Of a stretch of DNA of 57,129 nt, positions 16,095 through 25,660 are shown piece after piece (the stretch's first letter is position 1; every line of letters starts with the position of its first letter). Source of the DNA: an uncultured Fidelibacterota bacterium (GTDB lineage Bacteria > Fidelibacterota > Marinisomatia > Marinisomatales > TCS55). The notes under the pieces were generated by a model, which was not told the origin of the DNA, searched no databases, and saw nothing but the letters and a program-made list of their open reading frames with translations. The position numbers were made by a program, and so were the translations under genes. The stretch covers positions 1 through 57,129 of the forward strand of contig CAJWZD010000012.1 in NCBI GenBank assembly GCA_913049685.1, given 5' to 3'.

Positions 16095-17458
16095 TCCAGA
16101 GTTGCGAAATAGCGCTTCGCTTCGTCCATTACCTTTCCTGATAATAAAACCGATCCTACTACGGTAGGTATTGCCATAAGCGCATACATTCCATCGACAA
16201 GATCAATAACAACCTCGATAGTTATCATTGCCCCTACTACGATTGTAACGATATAAAAACATCTGTAGTAAAAAATGCTTTTTGTTCCAAAAAGATATCC
16301 ACTGCACTTGCTACCATAATAGGAATAGCTCATCATGGTTGATATACTAAAGGTTAAAACAGCTGCAAGTAGAAGAAATTTACCAAAACCGCCAAGTTCT
16401 TTAATGAATGCGGTCGTGGTCATTGTAACTCCATTTAAGCTCTCGTCTTGCCATACTCCCGAAGCTAAAATAACCATAGCGGTAATTGTACATACTACAA
16501 TCGTATCAATGAAAGGTTCAATCATTGCAACCAAACCTTCACGAACGGGCTCTTTTGTTTGCGCAGCGCCATGCGCCATGTCCGATGTTCCAAGGCCAGC
16601 TTCATTTGAGAATAACGCCCTTCTTACCCCAGCAATGATAACTGCACCTACAGCTCCCCCCATCACTGCTTCGCCTGTAAATGCATCATAGACGATCAGC
16701 TTAAATAGAGAGGGGATTTCGGTTATGTGATTGAAAATAACCAATAATCCTGATAGTAGGTACAATACAACCATAATTGGTACCATAAACGATGCAACTT
16801 GACCAATGCGCTTAATTCCTCCAAAAATAACTAAAGCCGTTAAAATAGCCATGAATAAGCCCTGAATAAAGTTGCCCATCATGATATTACCCTCAAACCA
16901 TCCGTTGGGAATAAAAATTTGATTTCGGATAATATCGGCAAGTTGATTTGATTGGAACATCACGGTACAGCCAACTAGTCCAGCTAAGCTAAACATAATA
17001 GACAATGGTTTAAACTTTTCACCCAATCCATTTTCAATATAGTACATTGGTCCACCCTGCAGATTTCCTTGATCATCTTTGCCTCTGAATAATACTGCAA
17101 GGGTACAAGAAAAGAATTTTGTGGACATTCCGACAACTGCACTAACCCACATCCAAAATAGCGCACCAGGCCCACCCATTTGAATTGCAATTGCAACCCC
17201 ACTTATATTTCCCAATCCTACGGTACTAGCCAATGCGCTCGTTAACGCTTGAAAATGAGTAATTTCACCTGGATCATTAGGGTCGTTATATTTACCAAAG
17301 AGTATCTTAATTCCGTGCCGAAAGTATTTGAATGGAACAAAGCGACTATAAAAAGAAAAATATATTCCCCCTCCCAATAGTAATATGAGCATTGGACGTC
17401 CCCACATAAAACCAGCGAAAGCGGAAACAGCGGATTCAAAATATTCGAACAATTTCAT
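16091..17458 (-). CDS. Alanine/glycine:cation symporter (AGCS family)
   Basis: A 455-residue polytopic inner-membrane protein of usual AGCS length. These transporters import alanine or glycine with Na+ (some with H+). Family marks: GLGNISGVAIAI..GGPGALFWMW near residues 80-103, a GGPMYYIENGLG loop, and RRALFSNEAGLGTS..AHGAA near residue 280. About ten hydrophobic segments are seen. It is transcribed away from the LptF/LptG-type gene across a 64-base gap. Its stop codon (TAG, complement of 16091-16093) shares bases with the TAA of the convergent lipoprotein gene. Substrate choice cannot be read from sequence. Confidence 0.93.
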   Translation of the reverse strand: MKLFEYFESAVSAFAGFMWGRPMLILLLGGGIYFSFYSRFVPFKYFRHGIKILFGKYNDPNDPGEITHFQALTSALASTVGLGNISGVAIAIQMGGPGALFWMWVSAVVGMSTKFFSCTLAVLFRGKDDQGNLQGGPMYYIENGLGEKFKPLSIMFSLAGLVGCTVMFQSNQLADIIRNQIFIPNGWFEGNIMMGNFIQGLFMAILTALVIFGGIKRIGQVASFMVPIMVVLYLLSGLLVIFNHITEIPSLFKLIVYDAFTGEAVMGGAVGAVIIAGVRRALFSNEAGLGTSDMAHGAAQTKEPVREGLVAMIEPFIDTIVVCTITAMVILASGVWQDESLNGVTMTTTAFIKELGGFGKFLLLAAVLTFSISTMMSYSYYGSKCSGYLFGTKSIFYYRCFYIVTIVVGAMITIEVVIDLVDGMYALMAIPTVVGSVLLSGKVMDEAKRYFATLD

Positions 17459-17522
17459 TTCATAGACATTAAATGTTATGAATTATAGCGAAATTAATGC
17501 GTTAATTACTATCATATTTTAA
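17459..17522. promoter_or_regulatory. Divergent promoter region between the AGCS symporter and LptF/LptG-type genes
   Basis: Only 64 AT-rich bases separate two divergently transcribed starts, so promoters for both must lie here or extend into the genes. A short inverted repeat (ATTAA-N4-TTAAT) sits near the middle. No convincing -35/-10 pair can be assigned by eye. Confidence 0.45.
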
Positions 17523-18614
17523 ATGAAAAAATTAGATATATATATAATTCGTCAATTTATATCGATACTGTCTATGACGCTGATGGGGTTTGTCTCTGTT
17601 ATTCTTGTGGTAGATTTAATCGAGAATTTAGATCGCTTTATTGATAATTCAGTACCAGCTGGAGTTACGCTTAAATATTACATATATGCTATTCCGTGGT
17701 TTATCAATCTTGGTCTTCCGATGTCAATGCTCATATCAACAGTCTTTACTGTGGGTGTTCTTGCAAAACGCAATGAACTAACGGCAATGAAGTCAAATGG
17801 CATTAGTTTATATCGCATCGCAGTTCCCATTACCACAATTGGCTTTATTGCAAGCTTGGTTTCATTTGAACTCGATAATCGTTGGGTGGTTAAGGGAAAT
17901 AAAGTTCGATACGATATTGAAAGACAGTATATGAAAAGAAAGGCCCGCGTTAAAACGCAAAAAGAGATTCGTAACATATTTTTACAAAAAAATGAGATGA
18001 ATCATATCTCGCTCGCTAAGTTTAGACCCGAAACGAATTCGGGTAATAATATCACCTTTATCTCTCTAGATGATGGGATTGTGACAAAAAGAATGGACGG
18101 AAAAACAGTTAAGTGGATCGATTCATTGAAGGTGTGGAGTGTAAAGAATTACTCCATACGTGATTTTGATATAAATGGATCAGTTAAAAATACAATTATA
18201 TCAAAAAATGATACCATCATGGAGCTTAATTTTTCACCAGAAGATATAACGCAACAGTCAAAAAAACCAGATGAGATGAGTTTTGGTGATCTTACCGCCC
18301 GCATTAAACAATTAAAAGAGAATGGTGTTGATAGCACTAAATGGGAAGTTGACAGATATTTTAAAATATCTTTCGCATTTACGAACTTCATTATCGTTCT
18401 TTTTGGAATACCGCTTGTAGTTGTAAGACCTAAGGGAGGATTGTCTTTCGGTGCAGGAATGGGCATATTTGTAATTTTTATTTATTATGTTTTTATAAAA
18501 CTTGGGATGTCCATCGGTTACAGTGGAATAACTTCTCCTATCGTTGCTGCATGGATGGGAAATGTTTTATTCTTTATCGGAGGTATTTTACTGCTTGTTT
18601 TCGTCCGTAAGTGA
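17523..18614 (+). CDS. LptF/LptG family permease (LPS export)
   Basis: A 363-residue protein matching the YjgP/YjgQ family. In the LptB2FG transporter these permeases extract lipopolysaccharide from the inner membrane and pass it to the periplasmic Lpt bridge. The layout is typical: three N-terminal membrane segments (about 12-32, 60-82 and 98-120), a periplasmic beta-jellyroll region (about 130-270) and three C-terminal segments (about 275-362). The start MKKLDIYIIRQF is the family's usual N-terminus. I cannot tell LptF from LptG. No lptB or partner gene is nearby. Its last 27 bases overlap the 3' end of the convergent barrel gene. Confidence 0.9.
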   Translation: MKKLDIYIIRQFISILSMTLMGFVSVILVVDLIENLDRFIDNSVPAGVTLKYYIYAIPWFINLGLPMSMLISTVFTVGVLAKRNELTAMKSNGISLYRIAVPITTIGFIASLVSFELDNRWVVKGNKVRYDIERQYMKRKARVKTQKEIRNIFLQKNEMNHISLAKFRPETNSGNNITFISLDDGIVTKRMDGKTVKWIDSLKVWSVKNYSIRDFDINGSVKNTIISKNDTIMELNFSPEDITQQSKKPDEMSFGDLTARIKQLKENGVDSTKWEVDRYFKISFAFTNFIIVLFGIPLVVVRPKGGLSFGAGMGIFVIFIYYVFIKLGMSIGYSGITSPIVAAWMGNVLFFIGGILLLVFVRK

Positions 18615-20054
18615 ATTTTCTATTTCTGGATTATTAATATCAGGCGCACCTTCTGGAACGGGTGATGGCCCGTCAGGCTCATTGCTATCCTTTACTTTTC
18701 TTCCTCTAAAATCAGTCATTGTGAATCCCAGGGAAAAATTGAAGCCCTTCATCGTATGAACCCACATGCCGCTTTTAAATGAAAATCCTAAATCAATCAT
18801 TACTGGGCCGCCATGAAATCCAATACCCATTCCAAGCTCGGTTCTATCCATTCCTTCCCATGCAAACCCTAATCTTAGAGGCATTACTGGATAACGATAC
18901 AGTTCAGCACCGATTGCCCATCTCCATCTTGAATTAGCATACAACCTATTTTCAAATCCAGTCGTAATGTCACTACTAATTAAAAGTGCGTCTTTTTTAT
19001 ACGACATTCCCATTCGAAATATAGCTGGATATCGAATGTTAAACGGCTTAGGCTTTCCATTTTCGTCAAGATTGTATACCACTTCAGACTTGCTGGAAAA
19101 AATTGTTCGAGATGATAAATTGTCGGCCCTAAGAGAATCAATATTATAGGTATATACTGCCGCTACAGAGTCCGACAGAGCTTTGCCTCCCCATTTTAAG
19201 TGCCATACGTCATCACTATTTCCATACTCCCCGTCTTTTCCAGCAAGTAAATCTTTAATAAATGATGGTTCATTCCATTTAATAACTCCGAGGGCATTTA
19301 TCAAAGATACACCAAAGCGCATTCCATTTATTTCTTTAGTGGCAATCCCTAAATCCAAACCCCAGCCCTTTCCACCAACGCCAGATCTAATATAATATCT
19401 ACCCGAACCGTGTACTGCAAAAGGAGTTGTTGTAAAGTCTGCTTTGCTTGAATCTGGATCTACGCCCATATATAATAACCCTTGTAAAGATTTTACAGAA
19501 ATGCCCAAGGCGTAGGAATCAAAAGGGATTGCAAAAGAAAAAGCTGTTTCATTTACAGCCATAATTTCATAAGCAAAGGTCATATCAATATTAGGGTTAT
19601 TTGCATTACCTTCCAGAATAAGTCTTGCCATACCTGCCGGCATCGTGTAAGAGCTAAAGTACATCAGGTTTGATGTAATCGCCATATTCCCTGCGGCAAA
19701 GTTTATCGCAGGTAGAGCAGCTTGACCGGTCATCCTGAATGATAGGCCCCCATTATTTTCAAGGCGATTTAAAATTGCAGTCTTTTCTGCTGAATCTAAT
19801 GTGTCCCCGCTTAAAAAATTTAGTTTGGCCATAGATATATAGCTATTATTCATTCCAAAATCAAAACCGCCGACTTGCATCATAAATGGTTTTTCTCTTT
19901 GGTAGGCGATTAATGCTGGATTGTAACCAACTGCATATATCCCATCAGCTACGGTTGTGGTTGCACCCGCGAGAGCAACAGTTCTGGGGTCACTTTTTTG
20001 AGCAACTACAAATGGTAACAGTAAAATAGTAGTAGTAATTAATCTAAGCATCAC
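18588..20054 (-). CDS. Outer-membrane beta-barrel protein (DUF5723-like)
   Basis: A 488-residue protein with a signal peptide (MMLRLITTTILLLPFVVAQ). It begins the mature part with a DPRTVALAGA..TVADG...GYNPA motif, as in FCB outer-membrane barrels related to DUF5723, PorV and FadL. Alternating hydrophobic strands follow, with repeated glycine/aromatic patterns (MRFGVSLINALG, MRLGFAWEGMD, VMIDLGFSFKSG, FNFSLGFTMTDF). The C-terminal tail is acidic and Pro-rich (about 462-488). The gene start overlaps the stop of the large upstream lipoprotein gene by four bases, implying translational coupling and possibly a shared complex. It is not clearly PorV itself, and its substrate or role is unknown. 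Confidence 0.75.
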   Translation of the reverse strand: MMLRLITTTILLLPFVVAQKSDPRTVALAGATTTVADGIYAVGYNPALIAYQREKPFMMQVGGFDFGMNNSYISMAKLNFLSGDTLDSAEKTAILNRLENNGGLSFRMTGQAALPAINFAAGNMAITSNLMYFSSYTMPAGMARLILEGNANNPNIDMTFAYEIMAVNETAFSFAIPFDSYALGISVKSLQGLLYMGVDPDSSKADFTTTPFAVHGSGRYYIRSGVGGKGWGLDLGIATKEINGMRFGVSLINALGVIKWNEPSFIKDLLAGKDGEYGNSDDVWHLKWGGKALSDSVAAVYTYNIDSLRADNLSSRTIFSSKSEVVYNLDENGKPKPFNIRYPAIFRMGMSYKKDALLISSDITTGFENRLYANSRWRWAIGAELYRYPVMPLRLGFAWEGMDRTELGMGIGFHGGPVMIDLGFSFKSGMWVHTMKGFNFSLGFTMTDFRGRKVKDSNEPDGPSPVPEGAPDINNPEIENSLTDENKQ

Positions 20055-22963
20055 TCATCAATCATTTTTTTAGTTACAAAATGATTTGAATTTTGTTCGG
20101 AAATAATCTTGCTACTTTTTTCAGTTACTGAAAAATACCAGCCAGACATGTCACGTATCTTCCCATCAGAAGACTTTACTCTAATTCGCAAACTGTCTTT
20201 TGCGGAGCTGAGTCCAGTTGTTGAACTCGGAATCCATGAAAATGAGTCGACATTCGCAATTTCAGTAGAAATCTCAACCCAACCTTCATCCTTCTCTAGA
20301 TCAGCGCTGCTTCCGAAAAAGTAAGACAAATCAACTTTTGATATAGTACCATATGTCTTCCATTTGATAGAATATTGGGTATCTTTATCAAGCGATTCTC
20401 CTCCGTTGGGAAATTTGACCACAATTTCATTGGGAGCAGGAGATCCCATTCCTGTGCTACTTAAAGAAAATGTCACGCTTGAATTAATATCTAAATAATC
20501 CCCTGTAGTAAGGTAGACCCTTTTTCCTTTAGAACCCTCAAGAAAGAATCTCGGGGCCATGTATGGCTGTCCAGGATCGGTCATCAACCTCACTCGCTCT
20601 TTTGAAAGCGGGCTTGAATATGTAATTGATCCTGCTTCTCTTACTTGCCCAGCATGCACACCGCTATTAGTAACAGCATGAAAACTTTTTGGCTCTGGTA
20701 AGGGTATTTTTAGCAAAGTATCTACATATGAAAAAATAGTGTCTGAACCCATGGAGCTTTTGACAAAATACGAAACTCCATTTATGCATTCAGAGAAGTC
20801 TGTCATTACATCAAAAATAAAAATACTGCTCGTTTCAGGGTTTAGGCTATCGCATTTTGAAACGATATAGATACTATCACTGTTTACCCAATTCTTTTTT
20901 ACTACCAAGGAATCTCTAAAATCACGTAAGGCAGCAGCGGTAGTATCCAAAGGAAATACCTCTAAATTTGACATTAACATCGATAAGTCACCTGAAATTG
21001 GAATTTTATTCTCAACTGAAAAGAGCATGCTCGCGGATTGCAGGGTGGATCTTATGCGATTCCTATTTTCATAATTCATTTCTTGAACCGGTGTATTGGT
21101 TACAGAAATAAATGTCATAGGCTCCATTATAACTTCAAAAGGAGCAAGCATTCTGTATTTACCACCAATATGCATTCCATCCTCCAATGTCCCTCTTCCA
21201 TCAATTCTAGCGCGCGACCTAACTGTAAAATTAGCGGGGTTAGAGGACATAAGCTCTACGATTGTGGTCTCATTATTTTTAGCGCCAATTGTAGTACTGT
21301 CATAATACTGAATCGAAGCTGGAGCTTTGTACTTCAATGTTGTAGTACCAAGACTGCTTAAGCGAACTAAGGTTTTAGTGGTATCACCTTTTTGATTGGG
21401 GCTTGCAAGAGTGGAGAGAGCGTTGACTTTCGATGTATCTCCTTTTTGATTAACACCTACCATATCAAAATCAAGCACTACAGGCAATCGAATTCCATTA
21501 TTCATTTCAATTTCTAGCTTGGTATCAACAAATTTCATTCCGGAGAAACCTAATGGCATTCCAGCAATACTAAACTCGGTTGGTGGAAACTCTTGTACAA
21601 CATTTGCCTCAAGTGACTCAAAATGCAAACCCTTCATGCCCACATCAACTTCCATTCCTCCAAAATCAGAACCATCTAATGGGATGCTCGTTTTTTGCGA
21701 TTTAAGCTTAGCTGATGTTTCAATTAAAAGTTTAGAAATTGCAGAGTCCTGACCAGCTGGATTATAAAATGTATATCCATCCATATTATATGTTTTTGAG
21801 AACGATTTACCTTTTGTAAGCACAGTATCAACTTTAACTGAATCTTTTCCAGCTGCTGGTTTAAAGTTTTTAAAGTTCATAAGAAAATCAACATTAGCTG
21901 GGTAGCCGCTTTCAATTTTATTAATTTTAATCTCGTTAATGCCATCTGCACTTGGAGTCTTCAGCTTACCTGAAAAAATTTCAGCTACTGCAGGAAACGA
22001 AATCTCAGGAATCTCGAGTGGAATCTCAGTATCATTAATACTTGCTACTGCAGAATCAATCCCAGTTATTTTTAACGCAATTTCAATATTTACTTGAACG
22101 CTGTCATCCTTTTTTATCGTTATTAGATTTCCCTCTGTAATATTTGATAATGTAAACCCTAGCGGAATTAAAATTTTTGAACCTAAATTTTCTTCACTCA
22201 ATGACGTACTTTTGATATAATTATTTCCATTTGATATACTTCCACTGTTTAAATGGTTCGCTAGAGTTTTTTCAGTAGATGTTATTTCAGTCTTCAATTT
22301 TGCATCAGCATTTACAATACTACTTGGAATTCCATTATTTGTGAATTTTGATGCAAAGCTACTATTATTGTCTCCTGAATCCCTCTTAATTATATAACTA
22401 TCTATTGATTCAATAATATCTGGGAGCTGACTTGAAGGAATAGATGGTATTGGGATTTCGATAGTTTGGGATGGTGAAATTGATCCCGCAATTGCATTCC
22501 AATCGCTGACTTTCATAGTCTGGTCAACTTCAGGAGGAACGTCAAAAGGAAAACCACCACTATTTGTAAGCTTACCACCTGGAGCAATAGGAATCCTAAC
22601 TACGATTGAAGTATCCAATGAATATGAAAAATTTGGACCTGAAGATTTTGGTGTTGAAAACTTTATAGATTGATCAAGGTCTATTTCTAATATGTCAGAT
22701 CCTATTGAGGTATCAGGTAATACACCTTCAAACATCAATTGCATTCCGAGTGAATCTGGAGTTGAAAATATTTGTTTGTTATCCACCATCCCCTCTAATG
22801 AGTATTTCTGCTGAACCAAAGGGAACATTAGATCGAAGAACCAAGTTGGCATCTTAAAGGATGCAGGGTTTTTAAGATCGCAGCTAATTATTAAAGAGAA
22901 GAAAAAAATGAAAAACCCTCTTAAGATTTGCTTTACATCGGTATAATATTTTTCTTTAATCAT
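20051..22963 (-). CDS. Large lipoprotein of unknown function with a C-terminal FPNGGE (Kre9/KNH-like) domain
   Basis: A 970-residue protein with a signal peptide and lipobox (FFSLIISC, Cys about 29), so membrane-anchored on the periplasmic or outer side. Most of it is Ser/Asp-rich beta-type sequence without a family I recognise. Near residues 860-955 it has VKFPNGGESL......IKW followed by VDLSYFF and SFSWIPS, the pattern of the Ser-Thr-rich/Kre9-KNH-like domain found in secreted bacterial proteins. It is followed without a gap by a beta-barrel gene (four-base ATGA overlap), suggesting an outer-membrane lipoprotein-barrel pair. The upstream terminator at 23026-23058 separates it from ahcY, so it should have its own promoter in 22964-23025. 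Confidence 0.75.
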   Translation of the reverse strand: MIKEKYYTDVKQILRGFFIFFFSLIISCDLKNPASFKMPTWFFDLMFPLVQQKYSLEGMVDNKQIFSTPDSLGMQLMFEGVLPDTSIGSDILEIDLDQSIKFSTPKSSGPNFSYSLDTSIVVRIPIAPGGKLTNSGGFPFDVPPEVDQTMKVSDWNAIAGSISPSQTIEIPIPSIPSSQLPDIIESIDSYIIKRDSGDNNSSFASKFTNNGIPSSIVNADAKLKTEITSTEKTLANHLNSGSISNGNNYIKSTSLSEENLGSKILIPLGFTLSNITEGNLITIKKDDSVQVNIEIALKITGIDSAVASINDTEIPLEIPEISFPAVAEIFSGKLKTPSADGINEIKINKIESGYPANVDFLMNFKNFKPAAGKDSVKVDTVLTKGKSFSKTYNMDGYTFYNPAGQDSAISKLLIETSAKLKSQKTSIPLDGSDFGGMEVDVGMKGLHFESLEANVVQEFPPTEFSIAGMPLGFSGMKFVDTKLEIEMNNGIRLPVVLDFDMVGVNQKGDTSKVNALSTLASPNQKGDTTKTLVRLSSLGTTTLKYKAPASIQYYDSTTIGAKNNETTIVELMSSNPANFTVRSRARIDGRGTLEDGMHIGGKYRMLAPFEVIMEPMTFISVTNTPVQEMNYENRNRIRSTLQSASMLFSVENKIPISGDLSMLMSNLEVFPLDTTAAALRDFRDSLVVKKNWVNSDSIYIVSKCDSLNPETSSIFIFDVMTDFSECINGVSYFVKSSMGSDTIFSYVDTLLKIPLPEPKSFHAVTNSGVHAGQVREAGSITYSSPLSKERVRLMTDPGQPYMAPRFFLEGSKGKRVYLTTGDYLDINSSVTFSLSSTGMGSPAPNEIVVKFPNGGESLDKDTQYSIKWKTYGTISKVDLSYFFGSSADLEKDEGWVEISTEIANVDSFSWIPSSTTGLSSAKDSLRIRVKSSDGKIRDMSGWYFSVTEKSSKIISEQNSNHFVTKKMIDE

Positions 22964-23025
22964 ATCTATTCAAAGAAGCTGATTTACAACACTATAAATT
23001 CGATTAATGTATAGACGTTTTCCAT

Positions 23026-23058
23026 AAAAAAAAAGCTCCGCAACGCAGAGCTTTTTTT
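23026..23058 (-). terminator. Rho-independent terminator after ahcY
   Basis: A GC hairpin at 23035-23051 (GCTC, one C-A mismatch, GC, loop AAC) is flanked by nine A on the left and seven T on the right, giving a U-tract in either direction. It lies 17 bases past the ahcY stop on the minus strand and ends the metK-ahcY transcript. Nothing on the plus strand needs it. Confidence 0.85.
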
Positions 23059-23075
23059 GTTTAAAAGGCTATTGA

Positions 23076-24401
23076 TTAATACCTATACTCATCTGTTTTA
23101 AACGGACCTTCTGTTTTTACACCAATATAATCCGCCTGATCCTCTCTTAGCTCGGTCAGTTCAACACTAAGCTTATCAAGATGCAGTCTTGCAACTTTTT
23201 CATCAAGAAGTTTTGGAAGCAAATAAACATCATTATCATATTTATCGCTATTTTCCCATAACTCTATTTGAGCTAACGTTTGATTTGCGAAAGAATTACT
23301 CATCACAAAGGATGGGTGTCCAGTAGCACAGCCCAAATTAACAAGTCTTCCTTCGGCAAGCACAATGATATCATTGCCATCAATATTATACTTATCAACT
23401 TGGGGTTTAATAGTGTCTTTAGTTGATCCGTAATTTTCATTGAGCCATGCCATATCTATCTCATTATCAAAATGACCAATATTGCAGACGATAGTTTTAT
23501 CATTCATTGCTTTAAAGTGTTCAGAACGAACTATATCTTTATTTCCAGTAGCGGTAACAACAATATCTGCTTCCGGTATTGCAGTTTCCAGCTTTTTTAC
23601 TTCAAATCCATCCATTGAAGCCTGAAGTGCGCAGATTGGATCAATTTCAGTTACAATTACGCGAGTACCTGCGCCTTTGAGTGATGCTGCTGACCCTTTA
23701 CCTACATCTCCATAGCCTGCAACAACAGCAACTTTGCCTGCCATCATAATATCTGTTGATCGTCTTATTGCATCTACGAGTGACTCTTGACAACCATACT
23801 TATTATCAAATTTAGATTTAGTAACAGAATCATTAACGTTAATGGCCGGCATTGTAAGCGTTCCATTCTTCACTCTTTCATAAAGACGATGAACGCCAGT
23901 AGTGGTCTCTTCAGATAAACCTTTAATTTCTGATACTAGCTCTGGATAATTATCTAGAACCATATTGGTCAAATCTCCACCATCATCTAATATCATGTTC
24001 AGGGGCTTGCCGTCCTTAAACGCAAACAATGTCTGTTCAATACACCAATCAAATTCTTCTTCGTTCATACCCTTCCATGCATATACAGGCACTCCAGTGA
24101 CAGCAATAGCTGCAGCTGCATGATCTTGGGTAGAAAAAATGTTACAAGATGACCACGAAACCTCAGCTCCTAGGTCAGTCAATGTTTCAATAAGAACAGC
24201 AGTTTGAATTGTCATATGAAGACATCCAGCGATTCTTGCCCCTTGAAGCGGTTTTGATGCGCTATACTCCTCACGAAGAGACATCAAGCCAGGCATCTCA
24301 GCTTCTGCTAATAAAATTTCTTTTCTTCCCCAATTTGAAAGCTCCAAGTCCTTAACTTTATAAGGGAGTAAATCTTGTTTGGTCTTTTCTGCTAAAGACA
24401 T
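23076..24401 (-). CDS. ahcY: Adenosylhomocysteinase
   Basis: A 441-residue cytosolic NAD-dependent enzyme that hydrolyses S-adenosylhomocysteine to adenosine and homocysteine, removing the product of methyltransferases. Visible marks: the [17 protein letters not shown] substrate-domain segment, [15 protein letters not shown], the Rossmann glycine motif [10 protein letters not shown] (about residues 225-234), [11 protein letters not shown]-type sequence ([11 protein letters not shown]) and the C-terminal K-T-D-E-Y-R-Y tail. It lacks the ~40-residue insert of many proteobacterial forms. metK ends two bases upstream, and an AAGGA ribosome site inside the last metK codons serves this ATG. Together they form the activated methyl cycle. 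Confidence 0.97.
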   Translation of the reverse strand: MSLAEKTKQDLLPYKVKDLELSNWGRKEILLAEAEMPGLMSLREEYSASKPLQGARIAGCLHMTIQTAVLIETLTDLGAEVSWSSCNIFSTQDHAAAAIAVTGVPVYAWKGMNEEEFDWCIEQTLFAFKDGKPLNMILDDGGDLTNMVLDNYPELVSEIKGLSEETTTGVHRLYERVKNGTLTMPAINVNDSVTKSKFDNKYGCQESLVDAIRRSTDIMMAGKVAVVAGYGDVGKGSAASLKGAGTRVIVTEIDPICALQASMDGFEVKKLETAIPEADIVVTATGNKDIVRSEHFKAMNDKTIVCNIGHFDNEIDMAWLNENYGSTKDTIKPQVDKYNIDGNDIIVLAEGRLVNLGCATGHPSFVMSNSFANQTLAQIELWENSDKYDNDVYLLPKLLDEKVARLHLDKLSVELTELREDQADYIGVKTEGPFKTDEYRY

Positions 24402-24403
24402 AA

Positions 24404-25597
24404 TTAATTCCTTTCGGTTAATTTTAATTTTAAAGCTTCAACCATACCGGTTTGTTCCCAAGTAAATGAATCATCTTCACGGCCAAAATGTCCGTACGCG
24501 GATGTAATTTGATATCTTGGATGCTTAAGTTTTAAATGTTCAATTATTCCTGCAGGTTTCAACGGAAACACTGCTTTTGCTACATCAGTTAGCTCTTCAT
24601 CAGAAATTGATCCAGTTCCGAATGTTTTGACATAGAAAGAGGTGGGTTCTGCAACGCCTATGCTGTAAGAAAATTGCACCTCGCATTTATCTGCTAATTC
24701 TGCTGCAACAATATTTTTAGCTATATACCTTGCCATATATGCAGCTGACCTATCAACCTTTGAAGGGTCTTTTCCAGAAAAAGCACCTCCACCATGCGGA
24801 GCGTAACCTCCGTAAGTATCAACAATAATCTTTCGCCCAGTTAAACCAGTATCCGCCTCAGGGCCTCCAAAAACAAATCTGCCAGTACCATTAACAATAA
24901 AATCTTCGCTGTATGGAATTCTAGATTCATCAAGAACAGGCTTAATTATATGTTTAATAATTTCCTGTTTCACAAAACTATGCTCTTCTCTTTCATTGTC
25001 AAATCTGTCAAGCATGTCATCGTGCTGAGTCGCTATAACAACCTTATCAATTTTAACTGGAATATTATCTTCATAAACCACTGAGACTTGGGACTTACTG
25101 TCAGGACGAAGCCATGAAATTTCACCACTTTTTCTTAGTGCGCTCATTTTTTCAACAAGTCTATGAGAGAGGTGAATTGGTAACGGCATTAATTCTTTTG
25201 TCTCATTACATGCATATCCAAACATTAGGCCTTGGTCCCCCGCGCCCTGCTCATCATGTAAGCCCGATCCTTGGTTTACTCCCTGTGCAATTTCAGGGCT
25301 TTGCTTATCCAGCATCGATACAATATTTACATTTTTATAATCCATACCATAAGCTGAATCATTGTATCCAATATCACCTAATGTCTTCTTAACTGTATTC
25401 TCAACATCGACAGTAGCAGTAGATGTTATTTCCCCGGATACAAAAACAGTTCCAGTGGTCGCTAAAGTTTCACAAGCAACTCGAGAATTTGGATCTTGTT
25501 TTAAATATTCATCTAAAATTGCATCAGAAATTGCATCACATACTTTATCTGGATGACCCTCAGATACTGATTCAGATGTAAATGTAAATTTAACCAT
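24404..25597 (-). CDS. metK: S-adenosylmethionine synthetase
   Basis: A 397-residue cytosolic enzyme making SAM from ATP and methionine, of normal length. Signatures: [18 protein letters not shown] at the N-terminus (His15, Asp17), [12 protein letters not shown] near residue 115 and the P-loop-like [16 protein letters not shown] near residue 265. It is the first gene of a metK-ahcY pair. The 63-base gap before it is too short for, and shows none of the structure of, a SAM riboswitch. pckA ends upstream of it on the same strand. Confidence 0.98.
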   Translation of the reverse strand: MVKFTFTSESVSEGHPDKVCDAISDAILDEYLKQDPNSRVACETLATTGTVFVSGEITSTATVDVENTVKKTLGDIGYNDSAYGMDYKNVNIVSMLDKQSPEIAQGVNQGSGLHDEQGAGDQGLMFGYACNETKELMPLPIHLSHRLVEKMSALRKSGEISWLRPDSKSQVSVVYEDNIPVKIDKVVIATQHDDMLDRFDNEREEHSFVKQEIIKHIIKPVLDESRIPYSEDFIVNGTGRFVFGGPEADTGLTGRKIIVDTYGGYAPHGGGAFSGKDPSKVDRSAAYMARYIAKNIVAAELADKCEVQFSYSIGVAEPTSFYVKTFGTGSISDEELTDVAKAVFPLKPAGIIEHLKLKHPRYQITSAYGHFGREDDSFTWEQTGMVEALKLKLTERN

Positions 25598-25660
25598 TAA
25601 TCTCTCAAAATAATTGGTGACGAACTTAATTTAAAAAAAATATTTAGAATAGCTGTTTTA

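Noticed and set aside
16335-16691. A 118-codon plus-strand frame within the AGCS symporter gene
   Set aside because: It is antisense to a clear transporter gene and has no signal, domain or ribosome site.
25598-25660. SAM riboswitch upstream of metK
   Set aside because: The 63-base leader is too short and lacks the conserved junction sequences of SAM riboswitch classes.
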